This document shows positions 8,560 through 16,989 of a stretch of 64,000 bases of DNA, in pieces; positions within the stretch are counted from its first letter, which is position 1, and each line of letters starts with the position of its first letter. Origin of the DNA: CBFHOS01 sp965657645 (GTDB lineage Bacteria > Pseudomonadota > Alphaproteobacteria > Puniceispirillales > Puniceispirillaceae); NCBI GenBank assembly GCA_965657645.1, contig CBFHOS010000003.1, positions 44,699-108,698 of the forward strand, read 5' to 3'. A program made the position numbers and the translations under genes. The notes under the pieces were generated by a model. That model searched no databases, was not told where the DNA came from, and worked only from the letters and a program-made list of their open reading frames with translations.

Positions 8560-10044
8560 ATGAAAAGCTTATGGGATCTTTCTAGACGGCAAATAATCTC
8601 ATTTATCAGTGGATATTTAGTCAATTTATCAGCCAGCTTACTGGCCAATCTATTTGTAACGCGCGGCGCCGCAATTGGTGCGCTTGTGGCGACTTTCATC
8701 ATAATCCCGCATCACGCAATGGCGAGCGATGTCGTCTTTCCTGAACGCCGTGCCTTGCCCGAAAATATCACCCGGGTATTACGGCTTGATCCCCAAGTTG
8801 CCGAGGCCAATGCACGGGTTTGCCAGGCCATCCATCGTCTGGGCATCGGCCGGGCCGAGGCGCGTCCCCAAGTCACAGCAAAGGTAACTGGTGGCCGCCA
8901 GCTTTCCAGCCGCATTAAACGCTCGTCCCCATTGCCGTCACGTTATCTCTCTCCAGAGCAACAAGAAATTAATACATCGGGCGCCCATCACCGCGATTTT
9001 GATCATCGGCAAAAGAACAATATCTATGATGGCACGGTATCCCTGCGGGTGAATTTGTATGATTGGGGCGAGAGCAAAGCGAATATCGCGGCGCGTGACA
9101 TTAGCTATAACATCGCCCGATTTGATGCAAAGCACACTCTTGCAGAACGTGGCTACGAACTGCTTAACCTATCGCTTCGGCTACAGTTGCTAGAGCGGGT
9201 GATGGCCAATCATGTCGATACCACCGCCAAGGTAAAAGTCCATGTTGAGCGTGTGCAGGCGCGTCTTGATGCCGGAGTTGGCCGCGTTGCCGAACTCCGC
9301 GAGGCGCGTTTGCTAGAGCTTGATCTCGAAATTGAAGGCAATCGTTACACCGCACAACGCGACTTGATTATCGACCAGTTGGCCACGGAATTTTCTCTTG
9401 GTCCGGATGACGCGCGGGTGATTGTCGAGATCTTTATGGATAATCGTCCGCTAGACCTTGCCCATATCAACGCCGATGGCACGGAAAAGGCGCATGTGTT
9501 GCGGCTCCGTCAAAACGTTGTCACGCAAGAAGAAGTGCAAATCAGATCATCACGCTATCCAAAATTCACAGGTGTTTTAGATGGTACGCTTTTCGACATT
9601 ACCGACCATGAAGAAGAATATGAGCTGGTCGGCAGGATCGAAATGGCGATGCCGCTTTATGATGGTGGATCGGCCAAAGCCCAATTGCGCGAGACCGCAT
9701 GGCGAACCCGTGAATTGAAATCAGCATTAGATAGTCTAACCCGCGACCACAATTCCCGAATGGAGGGATTGTCCCGCCGGTTCAATGACATCGAGCGAGA
9801 AGAACAAGAACTTGGCGCGCGCAAGGTCGAGCTTGAAGAACGCTTGAACGCGATCACGGCGGTGCAGGGCAAAACGGTGACCTCGCCGCAACAATTGGCC
9901 CAGCTTGAGGTCGAGCTTGGCCGGGCAACAGCCCGTCTTATTGAGGTGAAATTTGAGCGTGAGTCCGTGCGTGCCAACGCATTGGTCCTCACCGAGCAGC
10001 TAGACGATGTTCTAGTAATTAGTAATGGAGAGGCAGGATGTTAA
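8560..10044 (+). CDS. TolC-family outer membrane factor of type I secretion
   Basis: 494 residues. A long N-terminal export segment ends at AMA|SDVVF near residues 53-56. Then comes the repeated alpha-helical outer-membrane-efflux domain, with two roughly matching halves (GTVSLRVNLYDWGESKANIAAR and LVGRIEMAMPLYDGGSAKAQLRETAW), the hallmark of TolC/LapE proteins. Its role is to form the outer-membrane and periplasmic tunnel for a one-step exporter. The stop overlaps the ATPase start by 7 bp and the fusion-protein gene follows, so the three components form one operon. The hydrophobic core of the export segment begins unusually far in (about residue 25), so the true start could be internal. Confidence 0.88.
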   Translation: MKSLWDLSRRQIISFISGYLVNLSASLLANLFVTRGAAIGALVATFIIIPHHAMASDVVFPERRALPENITRVLRLDPQVAEANARVCQAIHRLGIGRAEARPQVTAKVTGGRQLSSRIKRSSPLPSRYLSPEQQEINTSGAHHRDFDHRQKNNIYDGTVSLRVNLYDWGESKANIAARDISYNIARFDAKHTLAERGYELLNLSLRLQLLERVMANHVDTTAKVKVHVERVQARLDAGVGRVAELREARLLELDLEIEGNRYTAQRDLIIDQLATEFSLGPDDARVIVEIFMDNRPLDLAHINADGTEKAHVLRLRQNVVTQEEVQIRSSRYPKFTGVLDGTLFDITDHEEEYELVGRIEMAMPLYDGGSAKAQLRETAWRTRELKSALDSLTRDHNSRMEGLSRRFNDIEREEQELGARKVELEERLNAITAVQGKTVTSPQQLAQLEVELGRATARLIEVKFERESVRANALVLTEQLDDVLVISNGEAGC

Positions 10045-11756
10045 AACCATTTTCAACGGCGCGGGACCATTGGTTCTGGGGACCGGTATTAGCGAGCAAG
10101 AAAATCTATGTTCAGGTCATCTGTGCATCGGTTCTAATCAATATATTCGCACTTGCCTCTTCGCTCTACATCATGACGGTCTATGACCGCGTGGTTCCGA
10201 ATAATGCCATTCACTCGCTATGGTGGCTAACTGTGATCATTGCCTTTGTCATTCTGTTTGATCTGGCGATGAAAATTATCCGGGGCATATTTGTTGATAA
10301 TGCCAGTGCGAAAATTGACAAGCGGGTTTCGACTGCCCTGTTTGACCGGATTTCGCGGCATGATGCAACGATGTCCAAAACTGCCACTGGCGCATTGGCT
10401 GGCACGGTTCGTAACTTTGATTTGTTGAAAGATGCGTTCGGCTCGGCGAGCTTTACCGTCTTTGCCGATTTGCCGTTCGTGTTCCTCTTTATATATGTCG
10501 TCTATCTGATTGGTGGTCCGCTGGCCTATGTGCCGTTGATCATCGTTCCGGCGGTTATTCTGTTCGCATTGGCGCTCCAGCCGATTGTAAAGCGCATGAC
10601 CGAGCTTGGCCAATCGCAGGGCAAATCAAAACAGGCGGTGATGGTTGAGATGATCGCGGCGCTGGAAACAGTTAAAACAGTTCAGGGCATTTCGATGTTA
10701 CGGAACCGCTGGTTAAACTCGGTTCTGCACCAATCAAAGTCGGGAACCAAAACCAAGCTGACCACCCAATTGGCCGCGCAATTTGCGCAATTCGCCCAGC
10801 AAGTAAGCCAAGTGGCGATGGTTGTTTTAGGCGTGTTCTTAATCGCTGATGGTACCCTTACAATGGGCCAGCTTATTGCCTGTGTGATTTTGTCGGGCCG
10901 GACGATGGCGCCGCTGGGCCAGTTAACTGGTCTATTGGGCCGGATGAATTCCGCCTTTGCCGCCTATAAAGGTCTGGATGAAGTTCTTGGCACGCCATCA
11001 GAGGAAGAGGGCCGCGCCGGTCAGGTAAAGCGCCTCACGATGAAGGGGCAAGTCGAATTTCGTAATGTGACCTTCACCTATGATGAACAGCCTGAGCCAG
11101 TGCTCCATGAGTTTAGTTTCAAGATAGAGGCTGGTGAGCGTCTTGCGGTTGTTGGCCGTATTGGGTCGGGCAAAACCACAATGCTGCGGCTGTTATGTGG
11201 TCTTAACCCACCCGACAAGGGCGCGGTGATGATTGATAACGCCGATGTCCGACATATCCGGCCAGATGACATGCGCCGCAATGTTGGCGTGGTGATGCAA
11301 AACCCAATCCTATTTTCCGGCACTATCCGTGACAATATTTTGATGGGTAATCCTGATGCAAGCGATGAGGATTTGCTGGAAGTGGCAAAAGTGTCTGGGG
11401 CCGAAGCCTTTATCGGCATGCTTCCCGGCGGCTTTGATTTTCCATTGTCGGAACGTGGTCAGGAATTATCGGTTGGCATGCGCCAATCGGTGGCGATTGC
11501 CCGTGCCCTCATTGGTAGGCCGAATATCCTAATCATGGACGAGCCAACCGCACCGCTTGATAGCGCCGCGGAGATGGCGATGGTGCAAAATCTGGATGTC
11601 GCGACAAAGGGCATAACAACGATTTTCATCACCCATCGCGGGGCCATGCTGCAACTTGCGGAGAGAGTTCTGGCGGTGGATGGGGGCCGTGTGGCCGCCT
11701 TTGGACCAAAGGATGAAGTGTTAAAGCCAAACCCGGTCAACGCTGTTGCGACCTAG
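10038..11756 (+). CDS. Type I secretion ABC transporter (permease/ATPase)
   Basis: 572 residues, the length of PrtD/LapB-type exporters without an N-terminal peptidase domain. A membrane domain of about six helices covers residues 15-300, then the nucleotide-binding domain: A-loop FTYDEQP, Walker A GRIGSGKTT near residue 373, Q-loop VVMQNPILFSG, Walker B LIMDEPT with the catalytic Glu, and switch His in FITHRG. The ABC signature reads LSVGMRQ instead of LSGGQRQ; the Gly-to-Val and Gln-to-Met changes are unusual but the rest of the site is intact. It powers inner-membrane passage of a C-terminally signalled substrate. No obvious RTX substrate gene is adjacent. Confidence 0.92.
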   Translation: MLKPFSTARDHWFWGPVLASKKIYVQVICASVLINIFALASSLYIMTVYDRVVPNNAIHSLWWLTVIIAFVILFDLAMKIIRGIFVDNASAKIDKRVSTALFDRISRHDATMSKTATGALAGTVRNFDLLKDAFGSASFTVFADLPFVFLFIYVVYLIGGPLAYVPLIIVPAVILFALALQPIVKRMTELGQSQGKSKQAVMVEMIAALETVKTVQGISMLRNRWLNSVLHQSKSGTKTKLTTQLAAQFAQFAQQVSQVAMVVLGVFLIADGTLTMGQLIACVILSGRTMAPLGQLTGLLGRMNSAFAAYKGLDEVLGTPSEEEGRAGQVKRLTMKGQVEFRNVTFTYDEQPEPVLHEFSFKIEAGERLAVVGRIGSGKTTMLRLLCGLNPPDKGAVMIDNADVRHIRPDDMRRNVGVVMQNPILFSGTIRDNILMGNPDASDEDLLEVAKVSGAEAFIGMLPGGFDFPLSERGQELSVGMRQSVAIARALIGRPNILIMDEPTAPLDSAAEMAMVQNLDVATKGITTIFITHRGAMLQLAERVLAVDGGRVAAFGPKDEVLKPNPVNAVAT

Positions 11757-11772
11757 CAATTGAAACAGGATG

Positions 11773-11825
11773 AGGGCCAGTTGGGCACCGCGCCCAAGGC
11801 CCAACCGGGACCAAGGACAAAAGCC
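11773..11825. repeat. GC-rich inverted and direct repeats between secretion genes
   Basis: The spacer between the ATPase and fusion-protein genes holds a 6-bp stem (TTGGGC/GCCCAA with a 5-nt loop, near 11780-11800) and repeated CCAAGG/CCAAG words. It has no T-run, so it looks like an intercistronic hairpin rather than a terminator. Confidence 0.35.
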
Positions 11826-11860
11826 AAGACCAATTATGAAAGTTCGAATTTAGCATTCAA

Positions 11861-13306
11861 ATGGAGATTACGTTGAAATTCATCAAATTTATTATGCTGT
11901 TACCGTTTCGCGCCATCAGTTTTGTTTGGAAATTGGTTTCGTCACCTGTCAAATTGCTGTTCAACAAGGTATATGGGCCGCCGCCATTGATGATGGGCGG
12001 GCCGCCGGTTGATCATAGCGCGCCTGATATGGAGGATGATGATGGTGCCCGGATGGGCGGCCAGACCCTGTATATCATGATCACGGTATTTGTGATCCTC
12101 GCCATAGTCTGGGCCATGACAGCAGAGATCGATGAACAGGTTCGGGCCGAGGGTGTGGTTGTAACGCCGTCAGACGTACAGCATGTGCAGAGCCGCTTGC
12201 CTGGTTCCATCGTCGATATCAATGTCGTTCTGGGCAGTAAAGTGCAACAGGGCGATGTGTTATTCCGTCTTGAGGATGAGGATGTAATCGCAAATTTTGC
12301 CGATAATGAAATCACCTACCACGCCGCCCAAGCCGCCGAGATCAGGCTGGCCGCCGAGGCATCTGGTGAAAGCCAGATCGCATTCCCCAAGGCATTACGG
12401 GCAAAAGCCCCCGAAGCGGTGGCACAGGAAGAGGCGTTGTTTTTGAGTCGGCAATTGGCGATGAGTTCGCGCCTGTCGATCCTTAATGACGCCATCGAAA
12501 CGCTACAGCGCACGATCCTTGAAAAAGAGGCAGAGCAACGCATCTCCCTCGAACAGGCTAAATTAGTCCGTGACGAAATCGCGTTGCTAGAGCCATTAGT
12601 CAAGGCCGGGCACGAACCACGGGCGACGTTGCTATCATCCAAAGCACGCTTGCAACAAGCAGAGGGCAGCGCCGAGCTGGCCGGGTTATCGGCAAATGCA
12701 AGGCGGTCTGATTTGGCTGGTAAGATCCGTGAGATAGGCGCGATTAAAGCCAATTTTCAGGCAGAGGCGGCCGAAGCTCTGGTCGGGGTGCAAACCAAAG
12801 CGGCGCAGCATCTATCGCGTCAAGATGCCTTGCAGGGTAAGGTCGAGCATGCAGACATCAAGGCACCTTTATCAGGCACCGTATCCGCCGTGCATGTGAA
12901 AACAGTTGGCGCGGTGGTGCAGGCAGGATCCGTTCTGGTCGATATCGTGCCATCGGAGGCCGGTTATCTCGTTCGTGCCCAGATCCCACCGGCAAATGTA
13001 ACCAATGTTCAGCCCGGTCAAATAGCGCGTATCTCGTTACAAGCCTATGACCCATCGCGGTTTGGGGTGGTTATGGGTGTGGTTGAACGGGTTGCGAACA
13101 ACACCACGCAGTCAGAACAAATGCCGCCCTTCTATGAGACGATGATCACCATTCCCAAGGTGGAATTGACCAAGACCAACGTGCCCCCCGAATTATTTGC
13201 GGGGATGCCGGTGACGGTTGATATTCTGGGCGATAAGCGAACCATCATGAGCTATATCATGACGCCGATTGAGAAATCTCTGAAGACCGCGTTCCGCGAA
13301 AAATAG
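11861..13306 (+). CDS. HlyD-family membrane fusion protein of type I secretion
   Basis: 481 residues. A short cytoplasmic Pro/Gly-rich N-terminus is followed by one transmembrane helix near residues 68-88 (TLYIMITVFVILAIVWAM), a biotinyl-lipoyl half-motif (SRLPGSIVDINVVLGSKVQQGDVLFRL), a long coiled coil (residues about 180-310), the second lipoyl half (ADIKAPLSGTVSAVHV) and the beta-barrel domain. It bridges the ABC ATPase and the TolC-like channel in the periplasm. The ATG at 11861 lacks a good ribosome-binding site. A TTG at 11873 has GGAG seven bases ahead and could be the real start. It is the last gene of the three-gene secretion operon. Confidence 0.92.
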   Translation: MEITLKFIKFIMLLPFRAISFVWKLVSSPVKLLFNKVYGPPPLMMGGPPVDHSAPDMEDDDGARMGGQTLYIMITVFVILAIVWAMTAEIDEQVRAEGVVVTPSDVQHVQSRLPGSIVDINVVLGSKVQQGDVLFRLEDEDVIANFADNEITYHAAQAAEIRLAAEASGESQIAFPKALRAKAPEAVAQEEALFLSRQLAMSSRLSILNDAIETLQRTILEKEAEQRISLEQAKLVRDEIALLEPLVKAGHEPRATLLSSKARLQQAEGSAELAGLSANARRSDLAGKIREIGAIKANFQAEAAEALVGVQTKAAQHLSRQDALQGKVEHADIKAPLSGTVSAVHVKTVGAVVQAGSVLVDIVPSEAGYLVRAQIPPANVTNVQPGQIARISLQAYDPSRFGVVMGVVERVANNTTQSEQMPPFYETMITIPKVELTKTNVPPELFAGMPVTVDILGDKRTIMSYIMTPIEKSLKTAFREK

Positions 13307-13333
13307 GGGGCTGATTTACCCAAAGCCCACAGT

Positions 13334-13371
13334 GAATAGGCCAGAATTGTCCATAGGGCGCTGGCCTATTC
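13334..13371. repeat. 11-bp inverted repeat between convergent genes
   Basis: GAATAGGCCAG (13334-13344) and its perfect complement CTGGCCTATTC (13361-13371) enclose a 16-nt loop and cover the stop codon of the leftward metal-exporter gene. No T-run follows on either strand. It may act as a bidirectional transcript end or RNA-stabilising hairpin. Confidence 0.6.
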
Positions 13372-14598
13372 GAACATGAAATAGAACCCATAGCCCAAAA
13401 TAACCGCCGGTATCGCTGAATAGAGTGTCGCCACAATGGCCACACGGGGGGCAATGGCAATGGCGGGAAACAGCGCGTCACCGTCATTACTAATCGCGTT
13501 ACCGATTTGGGCGGATAGCGGAATGATGCCGGCAAGATACATAGTGGTGACCAGAACCTGTGGTCCACAACCGGGCAAAAATCCGAGCAATATGGCGAAT
13601 AGCGGGGTCAATAACGCCCAGCCGTCAAACACAGTGCGGATATCTATCTCTAGGAAATAGACCGATAATTCAAACACCAGATAGGCGCCAATAACCCATA
13701 CAGTCACAAAGTTTGTGTCGGCGATGGTCCGGCGTAAAATCGAGCCCTTCATACTAAATTCGGTGTCACCCTTGATCCCAAAGCGCGGGGCAAGGCGCAT
13801 CGCGACCGCCAAAGTGCCACCAACAACGCCAATCAACGTGCCGGGCTTGTCCAACATCGCTGTCGCAAACAAGGCATCGACATCAACTTGAAAGGCAACC
13901 AAAGCCGCCAGCACGAGCCCAGGCAGTAAGATGATCAACCACAGCTTATCAAGCATTGGTGTGCTGGCATCCTCGTTCCCCGCTTCGTCAACGATCTTGT
14001 TAGGATCGGTCTTACCGCGCAGAAAGTCGTTTCCATGAATGTAATTCACCACCCAACCGGAGAGCGTTCCAACAACAAATCCGAGGGCGATCAGGGCAAG
14101 GCCGGTTAGCGGCTCTTGGGCAATCAGCAAAAACGCGGCATCACCCATAGTCGCCGTCAACACCGCAACAACACCACCAAAGCTAAGGCGGCCGGAAACA
14201 TATTGGGTAATAACAATGATCGCTCCGCCACATCCGGGCAACGCGCCAAGGCCAGCCGCCATCGGCACCTGCCAAATCGTGTCGCGCCGTAGCATTGCAG
14301 TGGCGTCAATCTTTAGAAATTTCTCAATGCCGTAAAAGATGAAAAAGGTCGCCGCAACAAATGTGCTGACCTGAAGATACGCATCCGAGATCGAGGTGAA
14401 AATAATGTCAGCCAATTCATGATTGGCGGTGAGCAAAAAATAAGCGGCAATAATGACTGGCGCAACAATCGCCAGCGTTTGCAACATACGTGATTGCCAG
14501 AGAATTAAACTAGGTGATTTTTGCGGCAAGGGAATAGCCACAGCGGGGCTAGGCTGTGCCGGTTTAAGGTCGCTATTCTGGGCATTATGCTTGCTCAT
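13366..14598 (-). CDS. ArsP_2-type putative metal exporter (10 TM)
   Basis: 410-residue polytopic membrane protein resembling the ArsP_2 family, annotated as putative manganese or heavy-metal transporters. Two similar halves each contain a conserved cysteine-glycine motif in a helix: LGALPGCGGAIIVITQY and LGFLPGCGPQVLVTTMY, the characteristic inverted-repeat signature of this family. Hydrophobic segments fill nearly the whole protein except a polar loop near residues 190-210 (KTDPNKIVDEAGNEDAS). It probably sits in the inner membrane, moving a metal cation. The ion specificity is not readable. The gene is convergent with the secretion operon and shares no transcript with its neighbours. Confidence 0.75.
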   Translation of the reverse strand: MSKHNAQNSDLKPAQPSPAVAIPLPQKSPSLILWQSRMLQTLAIVAPVIIAAYFLLTANHELADIIFTSISDAYLQVSTFVAATFFIFYGIEKFLKIDATAMLRRDTIWQVPMAAGLGALPGCGGAIIVITQYVSGRLSFGGVVAVLTATMGDAAFLLIAQEPLTGLALIALGFVVGTLSGWVVNYIHGNDFLRGKTDPNKIVDEAGNEDASTPMLDKLWLIILLPGLVLAALVAFQVDVDALFATAMLDKPGTLIGVVGGTLAVAMRLAPRFGIKGDTEFSMKGSILRRTIADTNFVTVWVIGAYLVFELSVYFLEIDIRTVFDGWALLTPLFAILLGFLPGCGPQVLVTTMYLAGIIPLSAQIGNAISNDGDALFPAIAIAPRVAIVATLYSAIPAVILGYGFYFMFE

Positions 14599-14717
14599 AT
14601 TTCAAACTTAGCACTGCCTAACTTTAATCACAAGGGCTTAGTTATGCAGTCTATTCAAATGAACTTCGTTGCTCCAGAGGTGTTGCGCCTCCGCCAGATT
14701 TTCGGCACAACAATAGA

Positions 14718-15443
14718 ATGTCAGAGACGAGCGACCAGCAAATTCAGAGTGTTCCGCCTCAAAGGAGCGAGCCCCGAGGCGATCAGCTTTATAGTGATCA
14801 GCCAATCATATTGGTTGGCGCGTCGCCTGTTGCAATTGATACAACGCTGGCTGAGTTGCCGGATGATTGGCCGTTAATGGCGGCAGATGGCGGTGCGACC
14901 ACGATTTTGAATGCGGGCAGGATGCCGCGTGTGGTTATTGGCGATCTGGATTCCCTATCGCCCGATATTCGCGCGGCCTTGGCATCCAGCACCCAGATTA
15001 TAGAGCTCTTGGGTCAGGATGATACTGATCTTGAAAAAGCGCTACAGCGGATTTCGGCGCCGCTGATCATCGGTCTGGCATTTCTTGAGGCGCGTTTTGA
15101 TCATTCGCTGGCGGCTCTGCATGCGCTGATGCGTCTTGATCATGATCGGCCTGTTATGCTGGTCGGGGCGCATGATGTGTTGGTGCGGGTAAAGGGTGAT
15201 TTTGCCGCCACCCTGCCGGTGGGATCACGGTTTTCTATATGGCCGCTTGGGCGTCAGAAATTCAGCCAATCGCGCGGCTTGAAATGGCCGCTCGATGGCC
15301 TTGATATGGCCGCTGGCAAGATCATTGGCACGTCAAATCAGGTGTCCGACAGCACCGTAGAGATCACCGCAAGCACAGGTGATGGCTATGCGGTGATCAT
15401 GTCATTGCGGCATATGCCAGCCCTGATAAACGCCGTTAGGTAA
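14718..15443 (+). CDS. thiN: Thiamine diphosphokinase
   Basis: Transfers pyrophosphate from ATP to thiamine to give thiamine pyrophosphate in the cytoplasm. 241 residues, near family length. Substrate-binding motifs are present: AADGGATTIL at 55-64, GDLDSLSPD at 75-83 and DDTDLEKAL at 101-109. The C-terminal half (FSIWPLGRQ to ITASTGDGYAVIM) is the beta-rich thiamine-binding domain. The first 28 residues are a polar extension. The stop codon TAA (15441-15443) is the first unit of a tandem repeat. No TPP riboswitch was recognised in the 119-bp upstream spacer shared with the divergent metal-exporter gene. Confidence 0.9.
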   Translation: MSETSDQQIQSVPPQRSEPRGDQLYSDQPIILVGASPVAIDTTLAELPDDWPLMAADGGATTILNAGRMPRVVIGDLDSLSPDIRAALASSTQIIELLGQDDTDLEKALQRISAPLIIGLAFLEARFDHSLAALHALMRLDHDRPVMLVGAHDVLVRVKGDFAATLPVGSRFSIWPLGRQKFSQSRGLKWPLDGLDMAAGKIIGTSNQVSDSTVEITASTGDGYAVIMSLRHMPALINAVR

Positions 15444-15480
15444 TCCCGTTTATATAACCCGTCTAAATAACCCGTCTATA
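15441..15480. repeat. Tandem repeat (14+13+13 bp) at convergent stop codons
   Basis: Three units of the form TAA-CCCGT-TA-type sequence start at 15441, 15455 and 15468. The first contains the thiN stop TAA, and the third contains the stop of the leftward permease gene. Units 2 and 3 share 12 of 13 bases. Confidence 0.7.
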
Positions 15481-16777
15481 TAAAGGGTGTTGCTAGCCAT
15501 AGGCACGCAAATACCGTGATGACCCATGTGCCAGCATTGATCTCTTCATACCGTCCGGCAATCAAGCGAATACCTACATAGGCAATGAAACCGATGGCAA
15601 TGCCAGCGGCGATAGAGAAGGTCAGTGGCATCAAGACAGCCATTAACAATACCGGTAGGGCAACCGCCATATCGTCCCAATCAACCGTGCGTAGCGGTGT
15701 CATGAAACCAGCCGCGACAAATACCAATGCTGGGGCGGTGGCAAAGGCAGGGATCGACGCAAATAGCGGTTCAAAGAATAGGCACAGCAAAAATAGCGCG
15801 GCAACGGTGAGGGCGGTCAAACCAGTGCGTCCGCCAGCCCGAATGCCAGTCGCGCTCTCCATATAGGTGGTCATGCTGGAGGTGCCGAGCAAACTGCCAA
15901 CAACGCTGGCGCCTGTATCGGCTAGGACCGCACGGTCGAGCTTTTCGATTTTGCCATCTGGTCCACGCTTGCCAGCAATCTCGGCAATGCCGGTCAATGT
16001 GCCGGTGGTGTCAAAGAAATCGAGGAAAAACAGCACAAAGACAATCGATAGAAAGCCAAAGCTGGTGACCATAGAAAAATCGAGCGAAAAGCCCGCGCTT
16101 TCCAGCGGTGGCTGGCTGGTGATACCGTTAAATTCGGACAAGCCAGTAACCCAACCGACCACGCTAAGCGCCAGAATGGTCAACAGAATGCCACCATTAA
16201 AACCGCGCTTGGCAAATCCGGCCATGGCCATCAAGCCAAGCAACGCCAACAGCAATTCCGGCGTATTAAGAGCGCCGAGTTGGAGCAATGTGTCAGGGCT
16301 ATCAACCACTAGGCCCATGCTCTGGAGGCCAATCATCGCTAGAAACAGGCCAATGCCGGTGGTGATGCCAGCTTGCAATGACGTTGGAATGGCGCCGATA
16401 AGCCAGCTGCGAAGGCGGCTTAGTGAAAATAGCAGAAACAGGAATGACGCGATAAAGACCGCGGTCAGTGCCTGTTGCCATGTAAAACCCTGTCCTAGGA
16501 CGAGGCCATAGGCAAAATAGGCGTTAAGACCCATGCCCGGCGCCACGGCCACAGGCCATTTCGCCCATAGACCCATGATTGCGGTACCAATCGCCGTCGC
16601 CAAAATTGTCGCGACAAAACCGGTGGCAAAGGGAATGCCCGCCTCGGCTAGAAAGATCGGATTAACGGCAACAATAAATGCCATTGTTAAGAACGTGCTG
16701 ATACCAGCGAGAATTTCCCGTCGGAGCGAGGTATCGGACTCCGAAAGGCCAAAGAACTTGTCCATGAGACTATCCAC
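15476..16777 (-). CDS. NCS2-family purine permease (AzgA-like)
   Basis: 433-residue membrane protein of the AzgA/PbuG branch of the NCS2 nucleobase transporters, importing adenine, guanine or hypoxanthine with protons. Seen: the family start LREILAGISTFLTMAFIVAVNP, the PGMGLNAYFAY motif in helix 3, the TGIGLFLAMIGLQ segment, the motif FFDTTGTLTGIA, and STMTTYMESATGI-like sequence (SSMTTYMESATG). About 12-14 hydrophobic segments are evident. Length is typical. It is divergent from bioY across a 212-bp region with two inverted repeats. No purine riboswitch was recognised on the leader. Confidence 0.92.
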   Translation of the reverse strand: MDSLMDKFFGLSESDTSLRREILAGISTFLTMAFIVAVNPIFLAEAGIPFATGFVATILATAIGTAIMGLWAKWPVAVAPGMGLNAYFAYGLVLGQGFTWQQALTAVFIASFLFLLFSLSRLRSWLIGAIPTSLQAGITTGIGLFLAMIGLQSMGLVVDSPDTLLQLGALNTPELLLALLGLMAMAGFAKRGFNGGILLTILALSVVGWVTGLSEFNGITSQPPLESAGFSLDFSMVTSFGFLSIVFVLFFLDFFDTTGTLTGIAEIAGKRGPDGKIEKLDRAVLADTGASVVGSLLGTSSMTTYMESATGIRAGGRTGLTALTVAALFLLCLFFEPLFASIPAFATAPALVFVAAGFMTPLRTVDWDDMAVALPVLLMAVLMPLTFSIAAGIAIGFIAYVGIRLIAGRYEEINAGTWVITVFACLWLATPFI

Positions 16778-16794
16778 AAATTGTTACAGGGTTA

Positions 16795-16821
16795 CGGCTG
16801 GTCTAACAGCCGCTGTTTTTT
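16795..16821 (+). terminator. Terminator-like hairpin reading rightward
   Basis: CGGCTG (16795-16800), a 6-nt loop and CAGCCG (16807-16812) are followed by CTG and six T residues (16816-16821). Its orientation does not match any upstream rightward gene: it sits 18 bp before the start of the leftward permease gene. It may end an antisense transcript or be a leader hairpin of the permease mRNA. Confidence 0.5.
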
Positions 16822-16856
16822 AAACTGCACGACTGTATTAGGCCCAAGCAGGGGGG

Positions 16857-16908
16857 CAAGGCAACCATGTTATGCGGTTATCAACACCACCATGTATGGT
16901 TTTCCTTG
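16857..16908. promoter_or_regulatory. Imperfect inverted repeat overlapping bioY -35
   Basis: CAAGG-AACCAT (16857-16861, 16863-16868) pairs with ATGGTT-CCTTG (16896-16901, 16904-16908), giving 11 base pairs around a small internal loop. The right arm overlaps the predicted bioY -35 box. It could be an operator for a biotin or purine repressor; it does not match the BioR or BirA consensus as I know them. Confidence 0.45.
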
Positions 16909-16933
16909 GCATTATGCATTCAGGTCCTATACT
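16906..16933 (+). promoter_or_regulatory. Predicted bioY promoter
   Basis: TTGGCA (16906-16911), a 16-bp spacer and TATACT (16928-16933), five of six matches in each box. It predicts transcription from about 16940, giving a 5' leader of about 50 nt. Confidence 0.6.
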
Positions 16934-16989
16934 GACGGTCGCTTTTGAAATCACAAAAATACATCACAGAAACACAAAGGGATCTATCA

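Noticed and set aside
14599..14717. Possible TPP riboswitch before thiN
   Set aside because: The conserved CTGAGA block is absent; the spacer is shared with a divergent gene.
14521..14877. 118-codon plus-strand frame
   Set aside because: It overlaps the start of the metal-exporter gene and the thiN start in another frame, with no recognisable domain.
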